Below are positions 1-7,717 of a DNA stretch of 18,275 nucleotides, in pieces (within the stretch, counting starts at the first letter, position 1; every line of letters starts with the position of its first letter). The stretch is from Nitrospinota bacterium (GTDB lineage: Bacteria > Nitrospinota > Nitrospinia > Nitrospinales > VA-1): contig PCCT01000078.1 in assembly GCA_002731985.1 (NCBI GenBank), positions 1 through 18,275 of the forward strand. The letters run 5' to 3'. Both the position numbers and the translations under genes were made by a program. Below the pieces are notes generated by a model. That model ran no database searches, was not told the origin of the DNA, and saw only the letters and a list, made by a program, of their open reading frames with translations.

Positions 1-237
1 AAAAAGAACCTAATCATAAAAATAGACAAGAACGGTTTTTTGGAATTTGAGGATAAGGTTCTTACCTCTGATTTATTGCTAAAGGAGTTGACACAAAAAC
101 TGATCTCGAATAAAAGTACAATCGTAGAAATTCATGCCGATAAAAATATAGAATTCGGTTCATTCGGCAATATCATTGAACTGGCAAGACAGGCAGGAGC
201 GGAAGAATTTATTTTCGCGACAGAAGATCCCCAATAG
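1..237 (+). CDS. ExbD/TolR-family biopolymer transport protein, C-terminal part (5' end outside window)
   Basis: The reading frame is open from base 1 to the TAG at 235-237 and has no start inside that fits the family, so this is the 3' part of a gene that begins upstream. The visible 78 residues match the periplasmic C-terminal domain of ExbD/TolR: a short beta strand (LIIKID), a turn, a helix (LLLKELTQKL), the strand IVEIHADKNIEFGS, then a helix with NIIELARQAGAEEFIFAT, which is the usual family ending. Known for the family: ExbD/TolR is a one-TM inner-membrane protein that works with ExbB/TolQ to couple the proton gradient to TonB or TolA. The membrane segment and the key Asp are not visible. 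Whether the partner is TonB-type or Tol-Pal-type cannot be told from this fragment. Confidence 0.85.
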   Translation, partial: KKNLIIKIDKNGFLEFEDKVLTSDLLLKELTQKLISNKSTIVEIHADKNIEFGSFGNIIELARQAGAEEFIFATEDPQ

Positions 238-291
238 ATAAAGAACCAGCGAGACCCCCAGCTTTTAAAAGTTTGCTTGTGGAGAATAAGA

Positions 292-698
292 TCAAGCCGC
301 GGCTTTGCGGCCGGCGATGATTTTTATGAAGTTTACGAAGATGTGTTCGTCGAAGTGACCGGGCATTTGCGTTTTCATGGTGGTCAATGCTTCGAAGGGT
401 GTGTGGCTCGCGGTTACACCTTTTGCTGGTCAGCGCAGAGAAGAAATCCATGACCGTGCAGAGTCTGCCGGATAAAGAAATACGCTCACCCGACAGATTG
501 AGTGGATAACCCTCGCCGTTGAATTGTTCGTGATGCTCGCCCACCATTTTTAAAATATTCTATAAAAATCCGGGTCGCAATTTTGACGGTTTTCTGCAAC
601 AATTCAAACGAATCGGAATTTGTTTCCAGTTCAGATGAAAGTTCCTTAATAATGAGCGATAGAATCCACGGAGTCACCTTTTTATTGAAATTAGCCAA
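292..698 (-). pseudogene. Decayed HD-GYP domain (cyclic-di-GMP phosphodiesterase type) gene
   Basis: Three consecutive minus-strand pieces in different frames make up one recognisable protein. From about 570 to 425 the frame reads ILKMVGEHHEQFNGEGYP and then FFSALTSK, the hallmark HHExxNGxGYP motif and following helix of HD-GYP domains. At the T4 run at 421-424 (A4 on the coding strand) the frame shifts by one base. The other frame continues with TPFEALTTMKTQMPGHFDE and FVNFIKIIAGRKAAA up to the stop at 294-292, the normal end of such a domain. Upstream, 698 to about 575 is open in a third frame (SFELLQKTVKIATRIFIEYF), which resembles a helical N-terminal region; this part is less certain. 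No HD-x(n)-HD metal motif fits between the pieces, so an internal deletion is likely. Two frame breaks plus a missing core argue for a real pseudogene rather than a single sequencing error. Confidence 0.75.
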
Positions 699-982
699 AT
701 AAGGCTACTGGTTTAAGAAATAATTTGGGCCTGCACAGAACCCGGATAACTTTAAGGATGTTAATCCTTCTAACCAATAAACCTTAAAAGCCAACGCTTT
801 TTGAGTTTATTTTTGAAGAAATACTCCTTTTGTTAAAAAGCGTGCAAATTTGAGAATATTAGGCTATAAAATATATAAGCAATTAAAACAAATAGTTATC
901 TTTAGCAAGCAACGCGCTCTCAAAAAGAGACTCATGTCCGGTAAAATAGCCACTACGGGCATTTCAAACGGAGAATAAAGCA
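699..982. other. AT-rich intergenic region upstream of gpmA
   Basis: No credible gene is seen. The stretch holds a small hairpin (AAGGAT-GTTA-ATCCTT, 754-769), a larger imperfect inverted repeat (ACGCTTTTT at 794-802 with AAAAAGCGT at 835-843), and an AT-rich block (about 855-895) that may carry the gpmA promoter. No hexamer pair with standard spacing stands out, so no promoter is called. Confidence 0.5.
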
Positions 983-1729
983 ATGCACAGGCTTGTCTTA
1001 TTACGTCACGGTCAAAGTCAATGGAACCTTGAGAACAGATTTACCGGATGGAAGGATGTAGACCTCACCACACAGGGAGTGGAGGAGGCTGGAAACGCGG
1101 GAAAACTATTAAAAGAACAGGGTTACAGCTTTGATGTGGCCTACACATCAGTTCTCAAGCGGGCGATACGGACATTATGGATTGTTATGGATAATATGGA
1201 TTTAATGTGGATTCCTGTACACCGGTCCTGGAAGCTCAACGAGCGGCATTACGGGGCTTTGCAGGGACTCAACAAGCAGGAGACAGCGGCTAAACACGGC
1301 TCCGGTCAGGTCAAGATCTGGCGGCGCAGTTACGACATCCCGCCCCCTGCTCTTGAGGAGGGGGACGAACGTCTGCCAGACAACGATCCGCGTTATGCGG
1401 ATGTCCCGGTAAAGGATCTCCCGCGTTCAGAAGCCCTGAGCCATACGGTGGAAAGATTTTTACCTTACTGGAAAGAAACGATTGTTCCTGCCTTACAGGC
1501 AGGTAAAAAAGTTTTAATCTGTGCCCATGGCAACAGTCTCCGGGCTCTGGTCAAGCACCTCGACAATATGAGTGAAGAAGCTATTGTCGAGTTGAATATT
1601 CCAACCGGTATTCCTCTGGTGTACGAGCTCAACGATGATCTGACAGCAAAGAAACATTATTATTTGGGTGATGCCGAAGCGGCGAAGAAAGCCGCCGATG
1701 CCGTAGCGAATCAAGGCAAAACGAAGTAA
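983..1729 (+). CDS. gpmA: 2,3-bisphosphoglycerate-dependent phosphoglycerate mutase
   Basis: Interconverts 3-phosphoglycerate and 2-phosphoglycerate in cytosolic glycolysis/gluconeogenesis through a phosphohistidine. The 248-residue length matches the family (E. coli about 250). The N-terminal [12 protein letters not shown] contains the catalytic His9 in the RHG motif. [10 protein letters not shown] (20-29), [13 protein letters not shown] (54-66) and [15 protein letters not shown] (84-98, with the acid/base Glu87) follow, and the second catalytic His182 lies in [16 protein letters not shown]. The tail VANQGK is the usual flexible C-terminus. The ATG at 983 is preceded by GGAG at 971-974. The gene stands alone on the plus strand and runs convergently into recN with 27 bases between the stops. 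Nothing is missing; identification is secure. Confidence 0.97.
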   Translation: MHRLVLLRHGQSQWNLENRFTGWKDVDLTTQGVEEAGNAGKLLKEQGYSFDVAYTSVLKRAIRTLWIVMDNMDLMWIPVHRSWKLNERHYGALQGLNKQETAAKHGSGQVKIWRRSYDIPPPALEEGDERLPDNDPRYADVPVKDLPRSEALSHTVERFLPYWKETIVPALQAGKKVLICAHGNSLRALVKHLDNMSEEAIVELNIPTGIPLVYELNDDLTAKKHYYLGDAEAAKKAADAVANQGKTK

Positions 1730-1756
1730 TTTTCCAAGTTTGCTTGAGAATATTTT

Positions 1757-3451
1757 TTAAGGCTGGATCATTTCGCGGGCGTATTGGAGAGTGGTTTCGG
1801 TAATTTTTTCGCCGCCGGACATTCTTGCGATTTCTTCGACCCTTTCCTGTTTTGAAAGTTCGCGGATGCTGGAAAATGTCCGTTTGCCCTTCACATCTTT
1901 ATACACGACAAAATGAGCAGTAGCCTTGCCGGCGATTTGCGGGAGATGAGTGATACAGAACACCTGTTTTTCTGCGGCGATTTTTTTGAGTTTATTTCCT
2001 ACCACCTCGGCGACTTTGCCGCCTATTCCAGTATCTACTTCATCGAAGACCATGACGGGTACAATGTCCTGCGCATTCAGGTTGGATTTCAATGCCAGCA
2101 TTAGTCGTGACAGTTCACCTCCCGAAGCAATTTTAACCAGAGGCTTCAGGTTTTCACCCAGATTGGGTGAGAATAAAAATTCGATCGAGCCCAGACCCGT
2201 GGGATGAAGTTTGACCGTCTGCTTCCGAAAGGAGACAAATCCCGATTCATCCGCCTCATAATCGAACCGCACTTCCAGCCTCACATCTTTCATGCTGAGA
2301 TCACGAAGTTCCTTCTCCACATTTTTTTTAAACACGCCTGCTGTCTTTTCTCTTTTATTAGCCAGAGCGGTAGAGAGTTTGGATAGAGTGGTCTGACGCT
2401 TTTCAATATCCTTCTGAATATTTCCGACATTTTCCTGGAGGGAAGAAAGAGTATCTAGTTCCTGGGAAATTTTTTCACGGTGATGCAAAATCGCCGCGAT
2501 ATCTCCGCCATATTTTCGTTTTAATCCATTGATCTCCGCAAGGCGGTCCTCCAATTCTTCAAGGCGGGAGGGACTGAACTGGATTTTACGGACATAGTCT
2601 CTTAACTCTTCAGCCAATTCTTCAATTTCGCAAAAGGCGGACTGGCCACGTTGAGCCTGTTTTTCCAGTTCAGGGTCTATTGAAGGAAGCGATTCAAGTT
2701 CTCTTTGCGCCGTGCCAAGCGCGTCGAGGACAGCTCCTTCCTTTTCGGCGATGAGCTCAAGAATCTGTTTGACCGAGACATCCAGTTTTTCAGCGTGCTG
2801 GAGTTTATTTTTTTCTGATTTGAGGAGGTCTTCTTCGTCAGGTAACAGGTTGGCGGTATCGATTTCATTGATTTGAAAACGGAGCAGGTCTTCCCTTTGC
2901 AGGCGGTCGCTTTCCTTAGAGCGCAAGTCAGCCAGTTTTTTCAAGTCGGCCAACCAGGCGGAATATTCTTTGGCAAACCGGTTGCGCTCGTCCATGGTAT
3001 TTCCATATAGGTCGAGAATGTCAACATGGATTTCTGGGTTGAGCAATGCCTGATGATCGTGTTGGCCATGGATGTCAACCAGTCGGTTACCAAGTTTTGT
3101 CAGAGCGCCAACGGTGACCGTGCTGTCATTCAGCAGGCAACGGTTTTTGCCGGACCCGGAAATCGTTCGCCGTACCACAAGCTCTCCGCTATCCACATCA
3201 ATGTCCAATTCACGTAGAGCTTCCAGTGTTTGTGGGTCGGAGATTTCAAATACACTTTCGACAGTCGCCGAAGTTTCCCCAGTACGGATAAAATCAGAGT
3301 CTGCCCTTCCACCAAGTATGAGGTTGAGCGCATCTATGATGATCGATTTCCCCGCCCCCGTTTCTCCCGTCAGAGCGGTGAGCCCAGGTTGAAATTCGAC
3401 GCGCAGGTTATCTATTATGGCAAAATTGTTAATCCTTAATTCTTTGAGCAT
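1757..3451 (-). CDS. recN: DNA repair protein RecN (SMC-like ATPase)
   Basis: RecN is a cytosolic SMC-family ATPase that acts early in recombinational repair of double-strand breaks. The 564-residue length is close to the E. coli protein (553). The N-terminal half-head carries the Walker A motif GETGAGKS (29-36) and the family-typical DIHGQHDHQ (about 126-134). A long charged helical region (about 155-385) corresponds to the short RecN coiled coil. The C-terminal half-head carries the ABC signature ASGGELSRLMLALK (442-455), the Walker B VMVFDEVDTGIGG (466-478) and the switch His in CITHLPQIA (499-507). The ATG at 3451 lies inside the 3' end of the upstream TPR gene (23-base overlap), which suggests translational coupling. 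I see no LexA-type operator I would defend. Confidence 0.97.
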   Translation of the reverse strand: MLKELRINNFAIIDNLRVEFQPGLTALTGETGAGKSIIIDALNLILGGRADSDFIRTGETSATVESVFEISDPQTLEALRELDIDVDSGELVVRRTISGSGKNRCLLNDSTVTVGALTKLGNRLVDIHGQHDHQALLNPEIHVDILDLYGNTMDERNRFAKEYSAWLADLKKLADLRSKESDRLQREDLLRFQINEIDTANLLPDEEDLLKSEKNKLQHAEKLDVSVKQILELIAEKEGAVLDALGTAQRELESLPSIDPELEKQAQRGQSAFCEIEELAEELRDYVRKIQFSPSRLEELEDRLAEINGLKRKYGGDIAAILHHREKISQELDTLSSLQENVGNIQKDIEKRQTTLSKLSTALANKREKTAGVFKKNVEKELRDLSMKDVRLEVRFDYEADESGFVSFRKQTVKLHPTGLGSIEFLFSPNLGENLKPLVKIASGGELSRLMLALKSNLNAQDIVPVMVFDEVDTGIGGKVAEVVGNKLKKIAAEKQVFCITHLPQIAGKATAHFVVYKDVKGKRTFSSIRELSKQERVEEIARMSGGEKITETTLQYAREMIQP

Positions 3452-4208
3452 GGGATTCGGAATCTGATTGTTGAGAAATTTGTTTCAAGAGACTATGGGC
3501 TTCTGCATGCCACTCGCGAACCGACGTTTCATCCTGTGTACTCGAGTGAATTTCAAGAAGGTTTTTCAAGGTATCCCGTGCCAGACGGTAGTTTTCATCT
3601 TGTATATAGGCTTCTGCAAGGCCAAGGTAATTTTCTCCAAATTGAGGACCCAGTCGGACCGCTTCCTGAAAATGGGCTATAGACCGTTCCAGATTACCAC
3701 CCAAAAGATAAGGAAGTTGCAAATAAAGATTCCCCAAGGCCCTGTGAGGTCCGCCTTCATTTACCGAAGGGTCGAGTTTAATGGCGATTTCCATATCATT
3801 TTTTAAGGGTTCAATTTTACCTAAACTGCTCCAGAGACCTTGTGCTTCTCCCAATTTACCATTGCAAAGGCCATTAAAAAAATATCCATTGGCCAGTTTT
3901 GAATTTCTTGTAATTGTTTTACTCGTCTGCTCCAGGCAAAGGGAGAAGTAGCGGATTTTTTCAGTTTCGGATTCGGATTTATCAGCCAGCTGGTAATAGT
4001 TTCGTCCCTGCCGCCACAAAAGATCTGCCGATTCCGGAAAAACCTGTATTGATTCCTCAACCAACGTCATTAATTTTTTTATGTCAGAGCTTGATTTGGC
4101 GACATGGTAAATACGGTCTATTTCTTTGATGATTTCCATTTCTCGATCCGCCGGGACTCCAAGAAAAACGCCGAGGGCAAGGAAGGTGGTTGTCAAAAAT
4201 GTGGCCAT
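3429..4208 (-). CDS. Exported TPR-repeat protein (TatT/RMD-like), function unknown
   Basis: A 259-residue protein with a short hydrophobic N-terminus (about residues 3-18) ending in VPA before a charged segment, consistent with a signal peptide cleaved near residue 20; it is therefore probably periplasmic. The rest is helical with tetratricopeptide-type spacing. A segment around LLWRQGRNYYQLAD, one around NGYFFNGLCNGKLGEAQGLWSSL, GPHRALGNLYLQLPYLLGGNLERSIAHFQEAVRLGP, and ENYLGLAEAYIQDENYRLARDTLKNLL are the clearest units. The arrangement resembles bacterial TatT/regulator-of-microtubule-dynamics-like TPR proteins; this family match is from pattern recognition only. It is the first gene of a pair with recN, overlapping its start by 23 bases. 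The ATG at 4208 has no strong Shine-Dalgarno sequence, so the start is moderately sure. No enzymatic motif is seen and I assign no function. Confidence 0.75.
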   Translation of the reverse strand: MATFLTTTFLALGVFLGVPADREMEIIKEIDRIYHVAKSSSDIKKLMTLVEESIQVFPESADLLWRQGRNYYQLADKSESETEKIRYFSLCLEQTSKTITRNSKLANGYFFNGLCNGKLGEAQGLWSSLGKIEPLKNDMEIAIKLDPSVNEGGPHRALGNLYLQLPYLLGGNLERSIAHFQEAVRLGPQFGENYLGLAEAYIQDENYRLARDTLKNLLEIHSSTQDETSVREWHAEAHSLLKQISQQSDSESHAQRIKD

Positions 4209-4314
4209 GTCAGAATAAAAATATTTTTCAGGTTTGGATCAGTTGGGTTATACTCACCAAATACGAATTGCTGGAGATACCCCCGTCTTTTCTAACCCCT
4301 AATTTATCACAACT
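4209..4314. promoter_or_regulatory. Divergent intergenic region, likely promoters for TPR-recN and mlaC-like gene
   Basis: These 106 bases separate two divergently transcribed genes, so both promoters probably lie here. On the plus strand TATACT at 4249-4254 is a good -10 match but has no convincing -35. On the minus strand the same spot reads TATAAC. Neither start codon has a clear Shine-Dalgarno sequence. The inference rests mainly on gene orientation. Confidence 0.35.
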
Positions 4315-4926
4315 ATGAGATCCCGCAAAAATCCGAATTATTTTTTAGTTTTATTCCTGCTTTTATTTAGCTATTCATCCGCGATGGCTGACGATATTTC
4401 TCCTCGTCAGACCGTGGAAAACCTGCTGAGTTCCATCAAAAATCTCAAGACTGGGGGCCAATTATCCCCGGAAGAGCTTAAAGCCAACCATAATTTATCC
4501 CATCGCGCGCTTGCCATGATGAATTTACAGGAAGTCAGCCGCAAAGCTCTGGGAAAATACTGGAAGAAGAGAACCTCCGAGGAACAGGAAGGCTTTATTG
4601 ATTTATTAGGCCGGATGTTCATTAAAGAAGCCTTCCCGAATTCCGGAAAATTTTTCTCAACGCTTAAATTGGTTTATGGCGACACGGAGATAAAAAAATC
4701 AAAAGCGCATGTTCCGTTGACTGTGGTTCATAAAGAAGAAGGTGAAATTGGCATCGAATTTCATCTGCTGAAGAACCAGGGTCAGTGGCAAGTCGTGGAT
4801 GTCGACCTGGATGAAGTTAGCATGCGTAACAATCTTCGATCCCAATTCTATAAGATAATTAACAAAAATGATTATCAGGATCTGGTCCGGCGCATGGAAG
4901 AAAAGCTCAAAGAAAGCAAAAGCTAA
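4315..4926 (+). CDS. MlaC/Ttg2D-family periplasmic phospholipid-binding protein
   Basis: A 203-residue protein with a clear signal peptide: basic start MRSRKNPNYF, hydrophobic core FLVLFLLLFSY, and a cleavage site after AMA (about residue 25). The mature part has the MlaC/Ttg2D (toluene tolerance) pattern. It begins with SPRQTVENLLSSI, continues with NLQEVSRKALGKYWKKRTSEEQEGFIDLLGRMFIKEAF, and then has a beta-rich half ending in GQWQVVDVDLDEVSMRNNLRSQFYKII, the typical family motif before the last helix. Known for the family: MlaC ferries phospholipids across the periplasm between the outer membrane and the MlaFEDB transporter. No mlaA, B, D, E or F gene is visible, so it is an orphan here, and close relatives exist outside Mla (for example with hopanoid genes). 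The start at 4315 lacks a clear Shine-Dalgarno sequence but is fixed by the signal peptide. Confidence 0.85.
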   Translation: MRSRKNPNYFLVLFLLLFSYSSAMADDISPRQTVENLLSSIKNLKTGGQLSPEELKANHNLSHRALAMMNLQEVSRKALGKYWKKRTSEEQEGFIDLLGRMFIKEAFPNSGKFFSTLKLVYGDTEIKKSKAHVPLTVVHKEEGEIGIEFHLLKNQGQWQVVDVDLDEVSMRNNLRSQFYKIINKNDYQDLVRRMEEKLKESKS

Positions 4927-4986
4927 TTCCCCTTAGTTTTACTCCGCAGTCTGAAAAGTCTTTTCCGCTATATATATTTCAAAGCT

Positions 4987-4997
4987 GGTCTGAGACC
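4987..4997. repeat. Perfect 5-bp inverted repeat GGTCT-G-AGACC upstream of rimO
   Basis: GGTCTGAGACC is a near-perfect palindrome in the 187-base gap between the mlaC-like gene and rimO. Shortly downstream GTAC is repeated around ACTGGTC (5008-5022 region). Such sites can be operators, but no matching regulator is known and chance is possible. Confidence 0.25.
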
Positions 4998-5051
4998 GAG
5001 ACATCTAGTACACTGGTCGTACAAATTAAAATTACCCATCATTAGTTAGAA

Positions 5052-5100
5052 GGAAATGTGGTGATCAAATTGGTTTTAACAAAAACCTTTTTTGATTTCC
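5052..5100 (+). promoter_or_regulatory. Long hairpin directly before the rimO ribosome binding site (terminator/attenuator candidate)
   Basis: The core is GGTTTT (5072-5077), loop AACA, AAAACC (5082-5087), followed at once by six T residues, which looks like a weak intrinsic terminator. Outside it ATCAAA (5064-5069) can pair with TTTGAT (5091-5096), and GGAAA (5052-5056) with TTTCC (5096-5100, sharing one base). Together they form an almost continuous stem-loop that ends one base before the GAGG Shine-Dalgarno sequence at 5102-5105. It could end mlaC transcription, attenuate rimO, or act on translation. The pairing is seen; the function is inferred. Confidence 0.45.
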
Positions 5101-5113
5101 CGAGGATATTATT

Positions 5114-6475
5114 ATGAAAAAGCTGGGCATGGTGAGTCTGGGGTGTCCGAAGAACGCGGTTGATACTGAACTGGTTCTCGGAGACTTACTGGGTGATGGA
5201 TACGAAATCACCTCCAGTCAGGAAGAAGCCAATGTAATCATAGTCAACACTTGCGGGTTCATTGAAGCTTCAAAAAAGGAATCTATTGATGCCATCCTTG
5301 AAATGGCCGCTCTTAAAACAGAAGGACGCTGTGAAAAGCTGGTAGTGACAGGGTGTCTTTCCGAGCGTTATAGCGATGAGCTTCTCAAAGAAATTCCGGA
5401 AATCGATCACATGTTGGGCGTGAACCAGTATCCGCAGTTGAAGCAGATTTTAAAAGATACTGATGCCCGGGAAAAAAATGGATCTGCGAATCATGTGCAT
5501 GATTCAGCAGAGTATTTTGAGTCATACATGAACCGTGTGCTGACGACACCGTTTTACTCGGCTTATCTTAAAATCGGGGAAGGATGTTCCAACAAGTGTT
5601 CCTTCTGCATCATTCCAAAAATCCGCGGACGATTTCGCAGTCGTTCACCAGAATCGATCATCGCCGAAGCTGAACATTTCGCGCAACGTGGGGTGAAAGA
5701 GTTCAACCTGATTTCGCAGGACACCACCATGTACGGCGTTGACCTTAAAATGAAAGACGGTCTGGTCCAACTTCTGAAATCGCTATCTCGCATTGATGGA
5801 TTGGAATGGTTGCGATTGTTTTATTGTTATCCTACTTTCATTAATAGCGAATTGATCGAATACATCGCCTCAGAGGAGAAGGTTTGCAAGTATGTAGACG
5901 TCCCACTTCAGCATACTCATGATTTTATGCTAAAGAGGATGAAGCGGCAGGAAACAGAGAAAGAAGTTCGGAAAATGATAGACGAGCTTCGCACTAAAGT
6001 TCCGGGTATCGCTTTGCGTACAACATTCATTACCGGCTTTCCCGGCGAGACTGATGAACATTTTAAGCACCTCATCGAATTTGTCCGTGAAATAGAGTTC
6101 GATCATATGGGCGTGTTTGCTTATTCCCATGAAGAAGGCACCACAGCTTATGACTATGAAGACCTCGTTCCCAGTGAAATCGCAGTTGCGCGTAGAGAAG
6201 AGTTAATGAGCCTGCAACAGGAAATCTGTAGAAATAAAAACGGAGCGAGAGTGGGCGAAGTCCTGCCTGTATTGATTGAAGGGTCCGATCCGGGAGAAGA
6301 ATATCTGGTGACAGGGCGTCTCGCTACACAGGCTCCTGAAATTGACGGACAGGTTATCATTGAAGAAAGTGATGTAGAAAGCGGACAGATCGTGCCCATG
6401 CTTATCACGGGTGCAACCGACTACGACCTGGTTGCCCGCCGGGCTGAAGAAACGGTTGAAAAGGTATCCACATAA
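5114..6475 (+). CDS. rimO: Ribosomal protein S12 methylthiotransferase RimO
   Basis: Radical-SAM enzyme that adds a methylthio group to the conserved Asp of ribosomal protein S12 (Asp88 in E. coli numbering). At 453 residues it has the full three-domain build. The N-terminal UPF0004 domain holds the auxiliary-cluster cysteines Cys11 (SLGCPKN), Cys47 (NTCGFI) and Cys81 (VTGCLSERY). The radical-SAM domain has Cys158, Cys162 and Cys165 in EGCSNKCSFCIIPKIRGRFRSR. The C-terminal TRAM domain (about 380-445) includes the stretch LVTGRLATQAPEIDG. The SLGCPKN start, the RGRFRSR segment and the EIDG tail favour RimO over the tRNA enzyme MiaB. The ATG at 5114 has GAGG at 5102-5105. pfkA follows after 18 bases, so the two are probably cotranscribed. 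The hairpin just upstream may regulate it. Confidence 0.96.
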   Translation: MKKLGMVSLGCPKNAVDTELVLGDLLGDGYEITSSQEEANVIIVNTCGFIEASKKESIDAILEMAALKTEGRCEKLVVTGCLSERYSDELLKEIPEIDHMLGVNQYPQLKQILKDTDAREKNGSANHVHDSAEYFESYMNRVLTTPFYSAYLKIGEGCSNKCSFCIIPKIRGRFRSRSPESIIAEAEHFAQRGVKEFNLISQDTTMYGVDLKMKDGLVQLLKSLSRIDGLEWLRLFYCYPTFINSELIEYIASEEKVCKYVDVPLQHTHDFMLKRMKRQETEKEVRKMIDELRTKVPGIALRTTFITGFPGETDEHFKHLIEFVREIEFDHMGVFAYSHEEGTTAYDYEDLVPSEIAVARREELMSLQQEICRNKNGARVGEVLPVLIEGSDPGEEYLVTGRLATQAPEIDGQVIIEESDVESGQIVPMLITGATDYDLVARRAEETVEKVST

Positions 6476-6493
6476 TTTTTAGGAATATAAAAT

Positions 6494-7603
6494 ATGGCTC
6501 TTAAACGTGTGGGCATCTTAACAGGTGGCGGTGATTGTTCAGGACTGAACGCTGTAATCAGAGCCGTTACCCGTTCCGCCATTATTCAACATAACGCAAC
6601 AGTGATCGGTATCGAAGATGGTTTTGACGGGCTTATATTTAATAAGCATCTAGAACTCACCGTTCGGAACACCAGAGACATTCTGCCGCTTGGCGGGACT
6701 ATCATAGGGACCACCAATAAAGGACATCCTTTTGAATACCGTGAACGGGACGAGCATGGGAATATCCAGGTTCATGATTATTCAAAAAAAGCGGCCGAAA
6801 ACTTTAAGCGGATGATGCTTGACTGTCTGTTCGTTGTTGGCGGTGACGGAACGTTACAGATTGCGAACCGGTTTTATGAAATGGGATTGCCCGTGATAGG
6901 TATTCCCAAGACCATCGACAACGACCTTGAGGGAACCGATTATAGTTTCGGATTTCACACTGCGGTTCAGATAGCTTGCGATGCACTTGACCGACTTCAA
7001 ACAACCGGGCGGAGTCATGACCGGGTGATGATTCTTGAATTGATGGGGCGCGATTCAGGCTGGATTGCTTTGGAATCTGGAATTTCCGGCGGGGCACATA
7101 TCATACTCATTCCTGAAGTCCCCTACCGACTTGATAAAGTGATCGAGAAGATCCGGTTAAGAGAAGCGGGAGGGAGCCCATACACAATCATCGTTGTGGC
7201 CGAAGCGGCTTGCGAAGCAGGAGGAAAAGAAATCACCAGTGAGAAGGCCTCCGAAAGATTGCAGGGAGTGAAGCAATACGGGGGTGTCGGCAATTATTTA
7301 ACAGAAAAAATTAAAAACGAGATTCATCAGGAAGTGCGCTGTACCGTATTAGGGCATACTCAAAGAGGCGGTACGCCTGTCTCATTTGACCGGATACTGG
7401 GAACACGGTTTGGGGCATTTGCCATTAAAGCCGCCGCTGAAGGAAAATTTGGCAACATGGTGGCACTTGATACACCGAACATCGTCCTGACCCCCCTCAG
7501 CACACTGGCAGGCTTGGTTCGAAAAATACCTCCATCAGACCAGCTCATAGAAAGCGCCGAGGCAGTTGGCATCAGCCTCGGTCGTGGAGCGAAAGAAGGA
7601 TAA
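6494..7603 (+). CDS. pfkA: 6-phosphofructokinase, mixed-signature (ATP-type Gly with Lys of the PPi/group III type)
   Basis: Phosphorylates fructose 6-phosphate to fructose 1,6-bisphosphate in glycolysis. The 369-residue protein has the phosphofructokinase fold. TGGGDCSGLN (10-19) is the nucleotide loop, GGDGT (116-120) follows, PKTIDND (138-144) holds the catalytic Asp142, MGRDSGW (184-190) binds sugar phosphate, and LGHTQRGG is near the C-terminal third. At the position equal to E. coli Gly104 it has Gly119, as ATP-dependent enzymes do. At the position equal to E. coli Gly124 it has Lys139, as PPi-dependent and group III enzymes do. From family knowledge Gly plus Lys is found in ATP-using group III enzymes, so ATP use is more likely, but the phosphoryl donor is not proven. 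AGGA at 6481-6484 precedes the ATG. It follows rimO by 18 bases. Confidence 0.93.
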   Translation: MALKRVGILTGGGDCSGLNAVIRAVTRSAIIQHNATVIGIEDGFDGLIFNKHLELTVRNTRDILPLGGTIIGTTNKGHPFEYRERDEHGNIQVHDYSKKAAENFKRMMLDCLFVVGGDGTLQIANRFYEMGLPVIGIPKTIDNDLEGTDYSFGFHTAVQIACDALDRLQTTGRSHDRVMILELMGRDSGWIALESGISGGAHIILIPEVPYRLDKVIEKIRLREAGGSPYTIIVVAEAACEAGGKEITSEKASERLQGVKQYGGVGNYLTEKIKNEIHQEVRCTVLGHTQRGGTPVSFDRILGTRFGAFAIKAAAEGKFGNMVALDTPNIVLTPLSTLAGLVRKIPPSDQLIESAEAVGISLGRGAKEG

Positions 7604-7688
7604 CCCCTTTAAAATCAATATCATTTTTTGGTCAAAGCGCAGGTTTTGATCGATTTTGAGTGACCCGCCAAGTCGTTGTAATCTGAAC

Positions 7689-7717
7689 TTGTCACCTTAA
7701 AAACAATGTGTTACTCT
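7689..7717 (+). promoter_or_regulatory. Candidate sigma-70-type promoter for the rpsB operon
   Basis: TTGTCA at 7689-7694 (5 of 6 to the -35 consensus) is separated by 17 bases from TACTCT at 7712-7717. A TG one base before the -10 makes it an extended -10 element. The next bases (GTGCC) form a GC-containing discriminator, as often seen at growth-controlled promoters. It would give a leader of about 150 bases. The -10 hexamer itself is a weak match (3 of 6). Confidence 0.45.

Noticed and set aside
934..978. 14-codon open frame ([14 protein letters not shown]) ending at the gpmA ribosome binding site
   Set aside because: Very short, no good ribosome binding site and no leader-peptide logic such as runs of regulatory codons; most likely chance.
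1730..1756. CAAG-TTTG-CTTG followed by TATTTTTT as a gpmA terminator
   Set aside because: Only a 4-bp stem and the T run is several bases away; too weak to call.
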